The notes beneath the pieces were generated by a model. The model searched no databases and had not been told where the DNA came from. It saw only the letters and a program-made list of their open reading frames with translations. 44,211 bases of DNA from Microbacterium sp. 18062 (GTDB lineage Bacteria; Actinomycetota; Actinomycetes; Actinomycetales; Microbacteriaceae). This document shows, one piece after another, positions 14,696 to 24,432 of the stretch; the first letter of the stretch is position 1; every line of letters begins with the position of its first letter. Location of the stretch: NCBI RefSeq assembly GCF_902706225.1, contig NZ_CACSKB010000037.1, forward strand, positions 1-44,211. Reading direction: 5' to 3'. The position numbers and the translations under genes were made by a program.

Positions 14696-17644
14696 ATGTC
14701 GATCCGACGTCTCGCGGACCTCGTCGCCCATCCCGGCATCGAGTACCGGCCGGAGGTGAGGTGGTGGCTGGCCGAAGGCCTGCACACGGACGAGACCCTG
14801 CGGCACGAGATCGACCTCGCCCGTCGGCTCGGCTTCGGCGGCATGGAGTTCCTCGCGATGGACGAGGAGGCGATCGACCACGCGCGGTACGGATGGGGCG
14901 CGGAGGAGTGGGTGCACGACACCCAGATCGTGGTCGACGAGACCACCCGCCGGGGGATGGCGGTCAGCTTCACCTCCGGCACGAACTGGTCGAACGCGAA
15001 CCTGCCCACGATCGACCCGGATCACCCCGCCGCGGCCCAGGAGCTCGACGTGGTCGTCGAGCAGGTGGCGGGCGGGACCACCCGCAGCGGGGTCCTGCCG
15101 CAGATCGACCTCGACGCCATCCGCGCGCCCGAGGGGATGCCGATGCATCGCGCGCGGGCCACCCGGCAGACGTTCGTCGCCGTCGTCGCCGCTCGCGTGC
15201 TCTCGGGGCCCGAGTCCGACGCGACCGTCCTCGACGCCGGGTCGCTGGTCGACCTCACCGGCACCGTGCGCGACGGCGCACTCGACTGGACGGCGCCCGA
15301 GGGCACGTGGATGCTGTTCAGCTACTGGATGCACGGCACCGGCCAGACCGCGTCGCCGTCGGCGTCGGTCAACTACACCGTGAACTACCTCGACCGCGAC
15401 GGCGTCGACGCGGTCGTCTCCTACTGGGACGAGGTCGTCCTGACCCCCGAGCTGCGGCGCACCCTCGCCGACAACCCGCGCGCGCAGATGTACATGGACT
15501 CGCTCGAGCTGTGGACCTTCGGTGCGGGCGGGCTGTTCTGGGGCCGCACCGTGGCCGACGAGTTCCGCCGGCGCCGGGGCTACGACATCGCACCGTGGCT
15601 GCCGTTCCTCACCCGCACCGTGACGCTCATGGCGTCCTCGACCGTCTACGACCACCAGCCGACCGACGAGCACCGCCTCACGGTGGAGAAGGTGCGCTAC
15701 GACTATGTGCGCACCCTCACCGACCTGTACATCGAGAACATGCTCCGTCCCTTCGCGGACTTCCTGCACGCCAACGGCATGGAGCTTCGGGCGGAGATCA
15801 GCTACGGGCTCCCGTTCGAGCTCACTCGCCCGGGGCCCGAGGTGGACGGCATCGAGAACGAGTCGCTCGAGTTCGGCTCGCAGATCGACGCCTACCGGCT
15901 GATGGGCGGGCCCGCGCACCTGTTCGGCAAGCAGTACTCGTCCGAGACGGGCGCCACGACGCGAAATCACATGCTCGACCACCGCTTCTACGATCAGATC
16001 ATCGCGACCCAGCTCGCGGCCGGGATCACGAAGACCGTGATGCACGGCTGGGCCAGCACCGCGGGGGCCGAGGGCGCCACCCACTGGCCGGGCCACGAGG
16101 GCATGCTCTCGGTCTTCTCGGAACGGTTCGACGAGCGCCAGCCCGCGGCCGAGTTCTATCCGCAGTGGACGGAGGCGCTGGCGCGGGTGCAGGCCGTGCT
16201 CCGGCAGGGGCTCCCGCGCATCGACGTCGGCATCCTCCGCACCGACCACTTCACCGACAACGAGTCGGGCATGGCCCTGATCGACGACGACGGACAGCGT
16301 GTGCTGGACGAGGACGCGTACGGCCGCATGTGGATGCGCGACCGGGAGAACCACTGGTGGCGCGACCTCGGGATGCAGGACGCCGGCTGGACGTACGAGT
16401 TCTTCGACGGATCGCTGCTGCTGCGCGACGAGGTCGAGCTGCGCGACGGGCTCGTCCAGCCGGACGGCCCCGGCTACCAGGCGCTGATCGTCTACCAGTC
16501 CGGGCTCGACACGGATGTGGCCCGGCTCCTGCTCGAGTGGGCCCGCGCCGGACTGCGGCTGCTGATCGTGCACGGCGCATCCGAGCTCCGGCTGCTGAGC
16601 GCGCGCAGCTACACGCATCACGCTCGCGCGGCCGCGCACACCCCCGGCCTGGACGGGCGTGACGCGGAGCTCGCGACGACGATCGACGACCTGCTCGCCC
16701 TGCCGACGGTGCGTCAGATCGACGACCCGTCGGAGACGATCGATGCGCTTCGCGGTCTCGGCGTGATCGGCCGCGCCGAGTTCGCCGCCGACGATCGCAA
16801 CGTGCTGACCCACCTGCGCGAGGACGGCGAGCTCCTCCACCTGTACGCGTACCACTTCCTTTACGAGACCGGCGCGGACACCGACGTCGAGTTCGCCCTG
16901 GACGGCCTCGGCGCCGCGTACCGGATCGACCCGTGGAGCGGATCGGTCGTCCCGCACGCGGACGTTCGTCATGTCGACGGGCGCACGATCATCCGCGCCC
17001 GTCTCTCGCCGGGCGAGATCGCGTTGTGGACGCTCGACCGCTCGGGCGAGGGTCCGACGCTGAGCGAGCGCACCGAGGTCGTCGCGGACGTGCAGGACTG
17101 GGCGATCGCCGTCGAGAGCTGGGACGCCGGGGAGGACGAGCTGATCGTGGAGGACCGCGGTCTCGGCTACGAGACGCGCGAGGTCCGGCCGCGGACCGCG
17201 GTGTCGACGCTGTCGACACCGGACACGCGGCTGCGGTCCTGGCGCGAGATCCCCGAGATCGGCCCCGAGGTCTCCGGGGTCGGCGTCTACACGGCGACCT
17301 TCGCGCTGGACGAGGAGCCGGCTCCGTCCGAGCGGATCGTGCTCGACCTCGGCTCCACGGCCGGCGGCCTCGGCGCGGTGCGCGTCAACGGCGGCCCCGC
17401 ACGCGGCTTCGACACCTCGCGGCCGCGGGTGGACATCACCGCCGACGTCCGTGGCGGGGTCAACGAGGTCGTCGTGCGGGTGGCGAGCTCCCTCAACAAC
17501 CGGCTGATCGCGCGCGGCTACTACGCCGAGATGCCCGACATCATCGGCATGCTGCTGACCGGACGGCCGAGCATGCAGTCCGTGACCGTGCGCGACCACG
17601 GACTGCTCGGGCCGGTTCAGATCGAGCGCGTGACGGTGCGCTGA
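14696..17644 (+). CDS. GH106-like alpha-L-rhamnosidase (family-level call)
   Basis: A 982-aa glycoside hydrolase. The N-terminal region RPEVRWWLAEGLHTDETLRH..., GFGGMEFL, WGAEEW and SFTSGTNW follows the pattern of the GH106 TIM-barrel family, whose known members remove alpha-L-rhamnose. A C-terminal jelly-roll (about 840-982: VGVYTATF, LDLGSTAGGLGAVRVNGG, closing GLLGPVQIERV) is the expected sugar-binding domain. I cannot place the two catalytic glutamates reliably. There is no signal peptide, so it should act in the cytoplasm on imported oligosaccharides or glycosides. A strong Shine-Dalgarno (GAAGGAG) supports the ATG. Two operator-like palindromes precede it, and an SDR gene follows 43 bases later, presumably in the same operon. 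Confidence 0.8.
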   Translation: MSIRRLADLVAHPGIEYRPEVRWWLAEGLHTDETLRHEIDLARRLGFGGMEFLAMDEEAIDHARYGWGAEEWVHDTQIVVDETTRRGMAVSFTSGTNWSNANLPTIDPDHPAAAQELDVVVEQVAGGTTRSGVLPQIDLDAIRAPEGMPMHRARATRQTFVAVVAARVLSGPESDATVLDAGSLVDLTGTVRDGALDWTAPEGTWMLFSYWMHGTGQTASPSASVNYTVNYLDRDGVDAVVSYWDEVVLTPELRRTLADNPRAQMYMDSLELWTFGAGGLFWGRTVADEFRRRRGYDIAPWLPFLTRTVTLMASSTVYDHQPTDEHRLTVEKVRYDYVRTLTDLYIENMLRPFADFLHANGMELRAEISYGLPFELTRPGPEVDGIENESLEFGSQIDAYRLMGGPAHLFGKQYSSETGATTRNHMLDHRFYDQIIATQLAAGITKTVMHGWASTAGAEGATHWPGHEGMLSVFSERFDERQPAAEFYPQWTEALARVQAVLRQGLPRIDVGILRTDHFTDNESGMALIDDDGQRVLDEDAYGRMWMRDRENHWWRDLGMQDAGWTYEFFDGSLLLRDEVELRDGLVQPDGPGYQALIVYQSGLDTDVARLLLEWARAGLRLLIVHGASELRLLSARSYTHHARAAAHTPGLDGRDAELATTIDDLLALPTVRQIDDPSETIDALRGLGVIGRAEFAADDRNVLTHLREDGELLHLYAYHFLYETGADTDVEFALDGLGAAYRIDPWSGSVVPHADVRHVDGRTIIRARLSPGEIALWTLDRSGEGPTLSERTEVVADVQDWAIAVESWDAGEDELIVEDRGLGYETREVRPRTAVSTLSTPDTRLRSWREIPEIGPEVSGVGVYTATFALDEEPAPSERIVLDLGSTAGGLGAVRVNGGPARGFDTSRPRVDITADVRGGVNEVVVRVASSLNNRLIARGYYAEMPDIIGMLLTGRPSMQSVTVRDHGLLGPVQIERVTVR

Positions 17645-17687
17645 TCGCGCGCCCGAGGCCTCTCGAACGCGAAGAAGGGAAAAAAGA

Positions 17688-18437
17688 ATGGGACTCGAAG
17701 GACGCATCGCCGTGATCACCGGTGCCGCACGCGGCATCGGACGACACATCGCGGAGCATCTGGCCAGGGCGGGCGCCGACGTCGCCTCGATCGACCTCGC
17801 GCCGTCGGACGACACCGTGGCCGCGGTGACGGCGGCCGGCCGGCGCGGCGTGGGGATCGTCGCCGACGTGACCTCTCCGGAGGCGCTCGCAGCGGCGGCC
17901 GAGCGGGTTCGCACAGAGCTCGGCGACGCGTCGATCCTCGTCAACAACGCCGGGCTCCATCCCCGGCAGACCCTGATCGACGACGTCGACTACGAGCTCT
18001 GGCAGCGCACCATGCGCGTGAACATCGACTCGATGTTCCTCGTCAGCAAGGCGTTCCTGCCGCAGCTGCGCAGCGGCGGGTCCGGACGCATCATCAACAT
18101 GTCCTCGTCGGTCGCGAACGTGGCTCCCCTGGGCGGCGTGCACTATATCACCTCGAAGGCGGCGGTCGTGGGCCTCACTCGGGGCCTGGCGCGCGAGCTG
18201 GGTCCGGACGGCGTCACCGTCAACGCCATCGCGCCGAGCATCGTGCAGACACCGGGGCTGGCCGGAACCGGGATCAGCCCGGAGATCGTCGACGCGGTGC
18301 TCGCGCAGCAGATCGTGCAGGACTTCACGACCCCCGACGATCTCGTCGGGCTCGTCACCTACCTCTGCACGCACGAGGCGCGTCTGTTCACCGGCCAGCA
18401 CTTCCACCTCGACGGCGGCATCGTGCTGGGCGACTAG
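17688..18437 (+). CDS. SDR-family oxidoreductase
   Basis: A 249-aa classical short-chain dehydrogenase/reductase. The Rossmann glycine motif is TGAARGIG (11-18), followed by NNAG (86-89), the catalytic Ser around 139-141, and Tyr153-X3-Lys157 in YITSK; Asn112 completes the tetrad. Asp36 after the second strand suggests NAD(H) preference. It follows the rhamnosidase-like gene in the same direction with its own Shine-Dalgarno. Since SDR enzymes include L-rhamnose 1-dehydrogenases, oxidation of the released sugar is an attractive role, but it is inferred from context only. Confidence 0.9.
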   Translation: MGLEGRIAVITGAARGIGRHIAEHLARAGADVASIDLAPSDDTVAAVTAAGRRGVGIVADVTSPEALAAAAERVRTELGDASILVNNAGLHPRQTLIDDVDYELWQRTMRVNIDSMFLVSKAFLPQLRSGGSGRIINMSSSVANVAPLGGVHYITSKAAVVGLTRGLARELGPDGVTVNAIAPSIVQTPGLAGTGISPEIVDAVLAQQIVQDFTTPDDLVGLVTYLCTHEARLFTGQHFHLDGGIVLGD

Positions 18438-18456
18438 CCGACTGTGGCCGGCGGCG

Positions 18457-18494
18457 CGCGCCGAGGCGTCGGCTCCCGACGGCACCTCGGCGCG
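18457..18494. terminator. Strong hairpin between the SDR gene and sbcD
   Basis: Arms CGCGCCGAGG (18457-18466) / CCTCGGCGCG (18485-18494) enclose a second stem CGTCGG / CCGACG. It begins 20 bases after the SDR stop. There is no U-run, as is common for actinobacterial terminators. Confidence 0.55.
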
Positions 18495-18581
18495 TGCGCC
18501 CCGCCGCCGGTGGGCCGGCTCTCGAGGCCGATTTCTCGTCGCGCCGTGGCGCGGCCTCGGGACCGTGTCGGAGGCCCGACG

Positions 18582-18587
18582 TACCGT
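18582..18587 (+). promoter_or_regulatory. -10 box TACCGT of sbcD
   Basis: TACCGT lies exactly six bases before the ATG at 18594, implying a leaderless sbcDC transcript. Confidence 0.5.
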
Positions 18588-18593
18588 GGGGAC

Positions 18594-19763
18594 ATGCGCA
18601 TCCTGCACACCTCCGACTGGCACATCGGGCGCACCTTCCACGGGTACTCCACGCTCGCGGCGCTGCGCGGCGTGCTCGAGGCGCTCGTCGTGCAGGTGCG
18701 CGAGAACGCGGTCGACGTCGTCATCGTCGCGGGCGACGTCTTCGACTCGGCGACCCCCGCCGCCGAGTGCTACACGCTGCTGTCCGACGTCCTGCGGGCG
18801 CTGGCCGACACGGGCGCCCGCGTCGTCGTCACGAGCGGCAACCACGACTCGGCGGCCCGGCTCGGGTTCCAGTCGCGGCTCCTGCGCGACGGCATCGACG
18901 TCGTCACCGACCCGCTCCGGGTGGGCACGCCGCTGACGCTGACGGATGCCGACGGCCCCGTGCACGTCTACGGCATCCCCTACCTCGAGCCCGCGCGCGT
19001 GCGGCATCTGTGGGAGGGCGTGGAGCTGCGCACGCAGGCGCAGACCCTGGCGCACGCGATGGATCTCGTCCGCGCCGACCTCGCGACCAGGGGCGGCCGA
19101 TCCGTGGCGGTCGCGCACTGCTTCGCGGCGGGCATCGAGGCGACTCCGGGCGTCGAGCGCGAGATCCGTCAGGGCGATCTCGACGTCGTGCCGCTCGGGA
19201 CGTTCGACGGACCCGACTATGTGGCGCTCGGCCACATCCACGGTCGCCAGCGGCTCTCGCACCGGGTGCGCTACGCCGGGGCACCGCTGCACTACAGCTT
19301 CGGCGAGAAGGGGCGTCGGCGCGGCTCGTGGATCGTCGACCTCGATGCCGAGGGTCTGTCGGAGGTCACCTGGCTCGATCTGCCGGTGCCGCGCCGGCTC
19401 GAGGTGCTGCGTGCTCCGTTCGACGAGCTGCTGACCGACGAGGCGTACGCCGCCGCCGAAGACGCCTGGGTGAGCGTCGAGTACACCGACGCCCTTCCGC
19501 AGCGCGATGCGATGCGCCGGCTGCAGGAGCGCTTCCCGTTCTGCGCGACCGTCGGTCACGCTCCGGCGGTGGCGCGACCCGCCGACTCCCGCAGCTACGT
19601 CGACCGCGTTCGGGCGGCTCGCAGCGATCGCGAGCTCGTCGAGGCGTTCCTCGTACACGTGCGCGAGGGCGAGGGGGCGAGCGTGCGCGAGCGCGAGCTG
19701 ATCGCCGACCTCGTCGCCGACGACCGCCCGATCGAGAAGGTGCTCGCCGAGGCCCAGCCGTGA
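18594..19763 (+). CDS. sbcD: Exonuclease subunit SbcD (Mre11-like nuclease)
   Basis: A 389-aa calcineurin-like phosphoesterase, the nuclease subunit of SbcCD, which cleaves DNA hairpins and blocked ends during repair and replication. The metal-binding motifs are complete: DWH (Asp8, His10), GDVFD (47-51), GNHD (82-85) and GHIHG (His214, His216). The length fits bacterial SbcD. The ATG at 18594 fits both the conserved N-terminus MRILHTSDWHIG and a -10 box six bases upstream. The TGA overlaps the GTG of sbcC by four bases, giving tight coupling. Confidence 0.96.
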   Translation: MRILHTSDWHIGRTFHGYSTLAALRGVLEALVVQVRENAVDVVIVAGDVFDSATPAAECYTLLSDVLRALADTGARVVVTSGNHDSAARLGFQSRLLRDGIDVVTDPLRVGTPLTLTDADGPVHVYGIPYLEPARVRHLWEGVELRTQAQTLAHAMDLVRADLATRGGRSVAVAHCFAAGIEATPGVEREIRQGDLDVVPLGTFDGPDYVALGHIHGRQRLSHRVRYAGAPLHYSFGEKGRRRGSWIVDLDAEGLSEVTWLDLPVPRRLEVLRAPFDELLTDEAYAAAEDAWVSVEYTDALPQRDAMRRLQERFPFCATVGHAPAVARPADSRSYVDRVRAARSDRELVEAFLVHVREGEGASVRERELIADLVADDRPIEKVLAEAQP

Positions 19764-22729
19764 AGCTGCACCGGCTGGAGCTCACCGGCTTCGGCCCGTT
19801 CCGGCAGGCGCAGACGGTCGACTTCGACGACTTCGACGCTGACGGCATCTTCTTGATCTCGGGGCGTACCGGTGCCGGCAAGTCCAGCGTGCTCGACGGG
19901 GTCTGCTTCGCGCTGTACGGCAACGTGCCCCGCTACGACGGCGCAGACCGGCGTCTGCGAAGCGACCATTGCGGGCCCGACGACCCGACAGAGGTGCGGT
20001 TGGAGTTCACCGTCGGCGGGTCGCGCTGGCGTGTGGTGCGCGCTCCGGAGTACGCGCGTCCGAAGCTGCGCGGCGACGGGATGACGCTCGAGTCCGCGCG
20101 CGCCGAGCTGTACGAGCTCGTCGACGGCGGCTGGGTGGGCCGTGCCGGAAAGCCGCGCGACGTGGCGGAGGTGCTCGATGGGGTCCTCGGCCTGAACCTG
20201 CAGCAGTTCCAGCAGGTGATCCTGCTGGCCCAGAACAAGTTCTCGAGATTCCTCCTCGCGAGGAACGACGAACGTCAGGCGCTGCTGCGCACCCTCTTCG
20301 GCACACGCCGCTACGAGGACTATGCGCGCGCCCTCGACGAACGTCGCAAGAGCGCGCAGCAGCTCGTCCGAGAACGCGGCGTCGGCGCCGATAGCCTGCT
20401 CGCCGAGGCGGAACGGCTCGTCGCGGAGCACGGTCTGCAGGCCGATTCAGCCCCCGCCGGCGACCTCCGCAGTCGGCTCGACGGGGCCGTCGTCGGGGTG
20501 CAGCGGGCGGAGTATCGCGTCGAGGCCCGCACTCAGGAGCGGGCCGCCGCAGAGGCCGCGGTCGATGCCGCGACCTCTGAGCACGCGAGGGTGAGCGCGT
20601 TGCGCGCGGCACAGCTGGCGCGTGCCGCGGCCGCCTCGCGCCTGACCGATCTCGAGGCCGTGGCGGACGAGATCGCCGCCGATCGCGCCCGGATCGCCCG
20701 GGCGACCGCCGCCGAGGCGCTGCGAGCGCCGTGGGACGCCGCCACTCGGGCGCAGGTCGCGCTCGCGGAGGCGAGCGCGACCGAGGCGACGGCGAGCGAG
20801 GCGTGGACGGAGAGCGGCGACGATCCGGCCGCGGATCTCGACCGGCTCGACGACGAGCTCACCGGCGACCTCGCCCGCTGGCGGGCGGCCGAGGAGGCCG
20901 AGCGCGAGCTGGCTGCGGCGGATGCCGACCACGAAGCCGTGCGCGAACGCGTCATCGTTCAGGAGACCGCCCTCGCTGCCCTCGATGCGCGACGGGCGGC
21001 CGTGCCGGACGAGCTCGAGGCCCTCGGCCGTGAGCTCGATCGCGTGCAGGGGGCGGCAGGCGCCCTGCACGCCCTGCGCGCGACGCGGGACGGCGTGCGG
21101 GAGCGCGTCGAGGCGGCTCGCGCTGCGACTGGGCTCGCGCCGCTCGCGGCGGCCGCCGACGGCGCATACGCCGCAGCCGTCGATGCGTCGGCGCGGGCCG
21201 GCTCAGCGCTCACCACGCTCCTGCAGCGTCGGCTCGCAGGGCACGCGGGCGAGCTCGCGGCGGCCCTGATCGAGGGGGAGCCGTGCGCGGTGTGCGGTGC
21301 CACGGCGCATCCGCATCCGGCGACGCCCACCGACGCCCCCGTGACCGACGAGATGATCACCGCGGCCGAGCGCGCCCGTGAGGAGGCGGTGGCCGCCGAG
21401 CGCCGAGCCGGCGACGAGGCGCGAGCGCGGCGGGCGGAGCACGCCGGCCTCGTCGCCCGTGCCGGCGGCGACGGTCTCGACGTCCTCGAGGCGCAGGCGG
21501 CCGCGGCGGACGAGGCCGTCGCCGAGGCCGAGTCCGCCGAGCGGGAGCGGGTCGGACTCCTGGCGCGCCGCTCCGCGCTGGTCGACCTCGACGAGGCGGC
21601 GGCGCGCGAGCGCGAGAGCCTGGTCGCCGAGGTCGCGGCGACGCGCGAGTCGGCCGCCCGCGCCGCCGTGACGGCCGAGACGCTGCGAACGACGGTGGTC
21701 GCCGCCCGCGGTGCATACGAGAGCGTCGCCGATCGGGTGCGTGAGACCACGGAACGGCGTGGCCGGGCGCGTGCTCTGCGCGATGCGCAACGCGCGCGGG
21801 CGACCGCGGCGGCCGCGGCCACCGCGGCGGCGCGTGACTTCGCCGAGCGGGTGGGCGCATCGGACTTCGCCGACGAGGACGACGTGGCCGGGGCGCTGTT
21901 GCCTGCCGCCACGGTGCAGGGGCTGCGCGAACGGGTCGAGGCGCATGAGCGTGATCTCGCCGTGGTGCGGGCTCGGGCGCTGGAGCTCCAGCTGGAGCTC
22001 GCGGGCGCCCCCGAGGAGCTCGTGGACGTCGACGCCGCGGAGCAGGCTCGGACAGAGGCGGATGCCGCACGATCGCGCGCCATCGCGGCGCTCAGCGTCG
22101 CTCAGGCGACCGCCGAGCGCCTGCGCGACCTCGTGGAGCGCACCGATGCCGCCTACGCGGAGCTCGCCGGGCTCGCCGACGACGCGGCGGCGGTCGCGCG
22201 GCTCGCCGACACCCTGCAGGGGCGCACGCCGAACACCAAGCGGATGACGCTCGAGACGTTCGTGCTCGCGGCCGAGCTCGAAGAGATCGTGGCCGCCGCC
22301 AACGTGCGTCTGGAAGAGATGTCGTCCGGTCGCTACACGCTGCACCACACCGATTCGCTGGCCGCGCGGGGCGCCGCATCCGGTCTCGGGATCGACGTGC
22401 ACGACGCGCACACCGGCCACTCCCGGCCACCCCAATCGCTCTCCGGGGGCGAGACCTTCCTCGCCTCGCTGGCGCTGGCGCTGGGACTCGCCGAGGTGGT
22501 CACGAACCGCGCCGGCGGCATCCGGCTCGACACGCTGTTCGTCGACGAGGGCTTCGGATCGCTCGACGCCGAGACCCTCGAGTTCGCGATGCGCGCCCTG
22601 GACGAGCTGCGGGCGGGCGGGCGCACGGTCGGGGTGATCAGCCACGTCGAGGCGATGAAGGAGCAGCTCCCTGCACAACTGCTCGTCGAAGCCACCCAGC
22701 AGGGGCCGAGCGTCATCCGCCGGCCGTAG
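19760..22729 (+). CDS. sbcC: Exonuclease subunit SbcC (Rad50-like ATPase)
   Basis: A 989-aa SMC/Rad50-family ATPase, partner of SbcD. Walker A is GRTGAGKS (35-42), and the Q-rich lobe GLNLQQFQQVILLAQNKFS follows. Two long Ala/Arg/Glu-rich coiled coils flank a zinc hook, CAVC (Cys509, Cys512). The ABC signature is LSGGE (894-898), followed by Walker B in TLFVDEGFGSLD. The GTG start shares four bases with the sbcD stop. The coiled coils are highly alanine-rich, as usual in GC-rich hosts. The TAG stop is also the first half of a -10-like box for the next gene. Confidence 0.96.
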   Translation: MKLHRLELTGFGPFRQAQTVDFDDFDADGIFLISGRTGAGKSSVLDGVCFALYGNVPRYDGADRRLRSDHCGPDDPTEVRLEFTVGGSRWRVVRAPEYARPKLRGDGMTLESARAELYELVDGGWVGRAGKPRDVAEVLDGVLGLNLQQFQQVILLAQNKFSRFLLARNDERQALLRTLFGTRRYEDYARALDERRKSAQQLVRERGVGADSLLAEAERLVAEHGLQADSAPAGDLRSRLDGAVVGVQRAEYRVEARTQERAAAEAAVDAATSEHARVSALRAAQLARAAAASRLTDLEAVADEIAADRARIARATAAEALRAPWDAATRAQVALAEASATEATASEAWTESGDDPAADLDRLDDELTGDLARWRAAEEAERELAAADADHEAVRERVIVQETALAALDARRAAVPDELEALGRELDRVQGAAGALHALRATRDGVRERVEAARAATGLAPLAAAADGAYAAAVDASARAGSALTTLLQRRLAGHAGELAAALIEGEPCAVCGATAHPHPATPTDAPVTDEMITAAERAREEAVAAERRAGDEARARRAEHAGLVARAGGDGLDVLEAQAAAADEAVAEAESAERERVGLLARRSALVDLDEAAARERESLVAEVAATRESAARAAVTAETLRTTVVAARGAYESVADRVRETTERRGRARALRDAQRARATAAAAATAAARDFAERVGASDFADEDDVAGALLPAATVQGLRERVEAHERDLAVVRARALELQLELAGAPEELVDVDAAEQARTEADAARSRAIAALSVAQATAERLRDLVERTDAAYAELAGLADDAAAVARLADTLQGRTPNTKRMTLETFVLAAELEEIVAAANVRLEEMSSGRYTLHHTDSLAARGAASGLGIDVHDAHTGHSRPPQSLSGGETFLASLALALGLAEVVTNRAGGIRLDTLFVDEGFGSLDAETLEFAMRALDELRAGGRTVGVISHVEAMKEQLPAQLLVEATQQGPSVIRRP

Positions 22730-22732
22730 GGT
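22727..22732 (+). promoter_or_regulatory. -10 box TAGGGT of the small membrane protein gene, overlapping the sbcC stop
   Basis: TAGGGT starts with the TAG stop of sbcC and lies six bases before the GTG at 22739. Confidence 0.45.
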
Positions 22733-22738
22733 GGACAC

Positions 22739-22921
22739 GTGACCAAGAACACTCTGTGGACCGTGCTCGGCGTCGTCGCGGCTGTCGTGATCGGATGGAT
22801 CCTCGTGAACATCCTCTTCTCGGTGCTCGCCTTCTTCTTCAAGCTGTTCCTCGTGGCGATCGTCGCCGTCGTCGTGTTCTTCGTCCTGCGGTCGGTCTTC
22901 GCCCGGCACGACGAGGCGTGA
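22739..22921 (+). CDS. Small two-helix membrane protein
   Basis: A 60-aa protein made almost wholly of two hydrophobic segments (about 6-24 and 26-51) with a charged end RSVFARHDEA. The function is unknown. The GTG start is supported by a TAGGGT box six bases upstream. Its TGA overlaps the ATG of the MFS gene by one base, so it is translationally coupled to that transporter and might assist it. Confidence 0.7.
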   Translation: MTKNTLWTVLGVVAAVVIGWILVNILFSVLAFFFKLFLVAIVAVVVFFVLRSVFARHDEA

Positions 22922-24432
22922 TGGCCGAGGGCCCCGAGAAGCGGCCGAGGACGGCGGCGCACCCGATCACGACCGACATCCCGCTCACCCCGGCGCGCCG
23001 GTGGCGGGCGTTCTGGGTCTGCGTCGCGGTCGCGGGCATCACAATCCTCGACCTGTCGAAGGTCAACGTCGCGCTGCCCTCGATCGAGACCGCGTTCGAG
23101 GCGGGTTCGACCGAACTGCAGCTGATCGTCTCGGGCTACGTGCTCACCTTCGGCCTGTTCCTCGTGCCGATGGGGCGCATCGGCGACCAGCGGTCGCGGC
23201 GCATGCTGTTCCTCATCGGTCTGTCGGCGTTCACCCTGGCGAGCGTCGTGTGCGCCCTCGCGCCCAACGTCACCGTGCTGCTCATCGCCCGTCTCGTTCA
23301 GGGCATGGCCGCGGGCACCCAGATGCCGCAGGTGCTGGGGCTCATCCAGCAGCTGTTCCAGGGCAAGGAGCGCGGCCGGGCGTTCGGGCTGTTCGGTGCG
23401 ACGATCGGAGTGGCCACGGCCGTCGGGCCCACCCTCGGCGGCCTCATGATCGCACTCGGCGGCTCGAGCGACGGCTGGCGGTGGATCTTCTGGATGAACC
23501 TGCCGTTGGGATTGGCGGCGATCGCGCTGGCGGCGTGGGTGCTGCCGGCGACCCGCACCCGTTCCCGCCGCCCGCTCGCCCTCGACCCGGTGGGCGTGGT
23601 GCTGTTCGGGCTCACGGTGCTGGCGCTGATGTGGCCGTTCCTGTTCACGACGGGCTCGCCGGACGACGACCCGCGGCGCTGGTGGCTGCTGGTCGTGTTC
23701 GTGCTCGTCGCCGCGGCCTTCATCGCCTGGGAGCGTCGCTACGCGGCGCGGGGAAAGCAGCCGCTCATCCCGCTCGCGTTGTTCCGCGTCGCGTCGTACC
23801 GCAACGGCACCGTGCTGCAGGCGGCCTACTTTGCCGCGATGCCGTCGATCTTCCTGCTGACGACGCTGTACCTGCAGGGGGGCCTGCACATCGAGCCGGT
23901 GTTCGCCGGTATGGTCACGATCGGGTTCGCGCTCGCCAGCGCCGTGTCCTCGTGGGTCGGCGGGGTGCTGGTCGGGCGCTATGGAAGGCCGATCGTCGTG
24001 TGGGGACTCGCGCTCGTGCTGCTGTGCGTGGCCGGCCTCGTCGCCACGGCGCTGTACGTGCCGGATGCGGCGACGCCGTACGTCATGGCCGGTGTCATGG
24101 TCGTCGGCGGTCTCGGCGGCGGTCTCGTGATCTCGCCGAACCAGACACTCACCCTCGCCGACATCCCGGTGCGCGAGGGCGGTCTCGCAGGCTCGGTCGG
24201 ACAGCTCGGCCAGCGGATCGGCACGGCCGTCGGCACCGCGATCGCGCTGGCGCTGTTCTACGCGACGGTGTACCGCGAGCAGGGCGACGTGGCCGATGCC
24301 GTCGTGTTCCACGACGCGTACGGCTTCGGCATGGTGTCGGCGGGCGTCGCCGTCGCGATCGCGTTCGTCGTCTCGGTCGTGGACCTCTCGGCCCGTCGTC
24401 GTTCCCAGCGGCTCTCCGACGCCTCTTCCTGA
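22921..24432 (+). CDS. MFS transporter, DHA2 (EmrB/QacA) family
   Basis: A 503-aa 14-helix drug/proton antiporter type protein. Visible motifs include LDLSKVNVALPSIETAF in helix 1 (the DHA2 'LDxTIVNVALP' motif with Ser-Lys replacing the usual Thr-Ile), GRIGDQRSRR (motif A), the RLVQGMAAG region, and GPTLGG (motif C, antiporter). It probably exports toxic compounds; the substrate is unknown. The start overlaps the stop of the 60-aa membrane protein gene. The TGA stop is the first codon-sized unit of mosaic repeat copy C. Confidence 0.92.
   Translation: MAEGPEKRPRTAAHPITTDIPLTPARRWRAFWVCVAVAGITILDLSKVNVALPSIETAFEAGSTELQLIVSGYVLTFGLFLVPMGRIGDQRSRRMLFLIGLSAFTLASVVCALAPNVTVLLIARLVQGMAAGTQMPQVLGLIQQLFQGKERGRAFGLFGATIGVATAVGPTLGGLMIALGGSSDGWRWIFWMNLPLGLAAIALAAWVLPATRTRSRRPLALDPVGVVLFGLTVLALMWPFLFTTGSPDDDPRRWWLLVVFVLVAAAFIAWERRYAARGKQPLIPLALFRVASYRNGTVLQAAYFAAMPSIFLLTTLYLQGGLHIEPVFAGMVTIGFALASAVSSWVGGVLVGRYGRPIVVWGLALVLLCVAGLVATALYVPDAATPYVMAGVMVVGGLGGGLVISPNQTLTLADIPVREGGLAGSVGQLGQRIGTAVGTAIALALFYATVYREQGDVADAVVFHDAYGFGMVSAGVAVAIAFVVSVVDLSARRRSQRLSDASS

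Noticed and set aside
14642..17947. 1101-aa minus-strand open frame opposite the rhamnosidase gene
   Set aside because: No recognisable domain and shadow-type composition; the plus strand has a coherent GH106-like protein with a Shine-Dalgarno.
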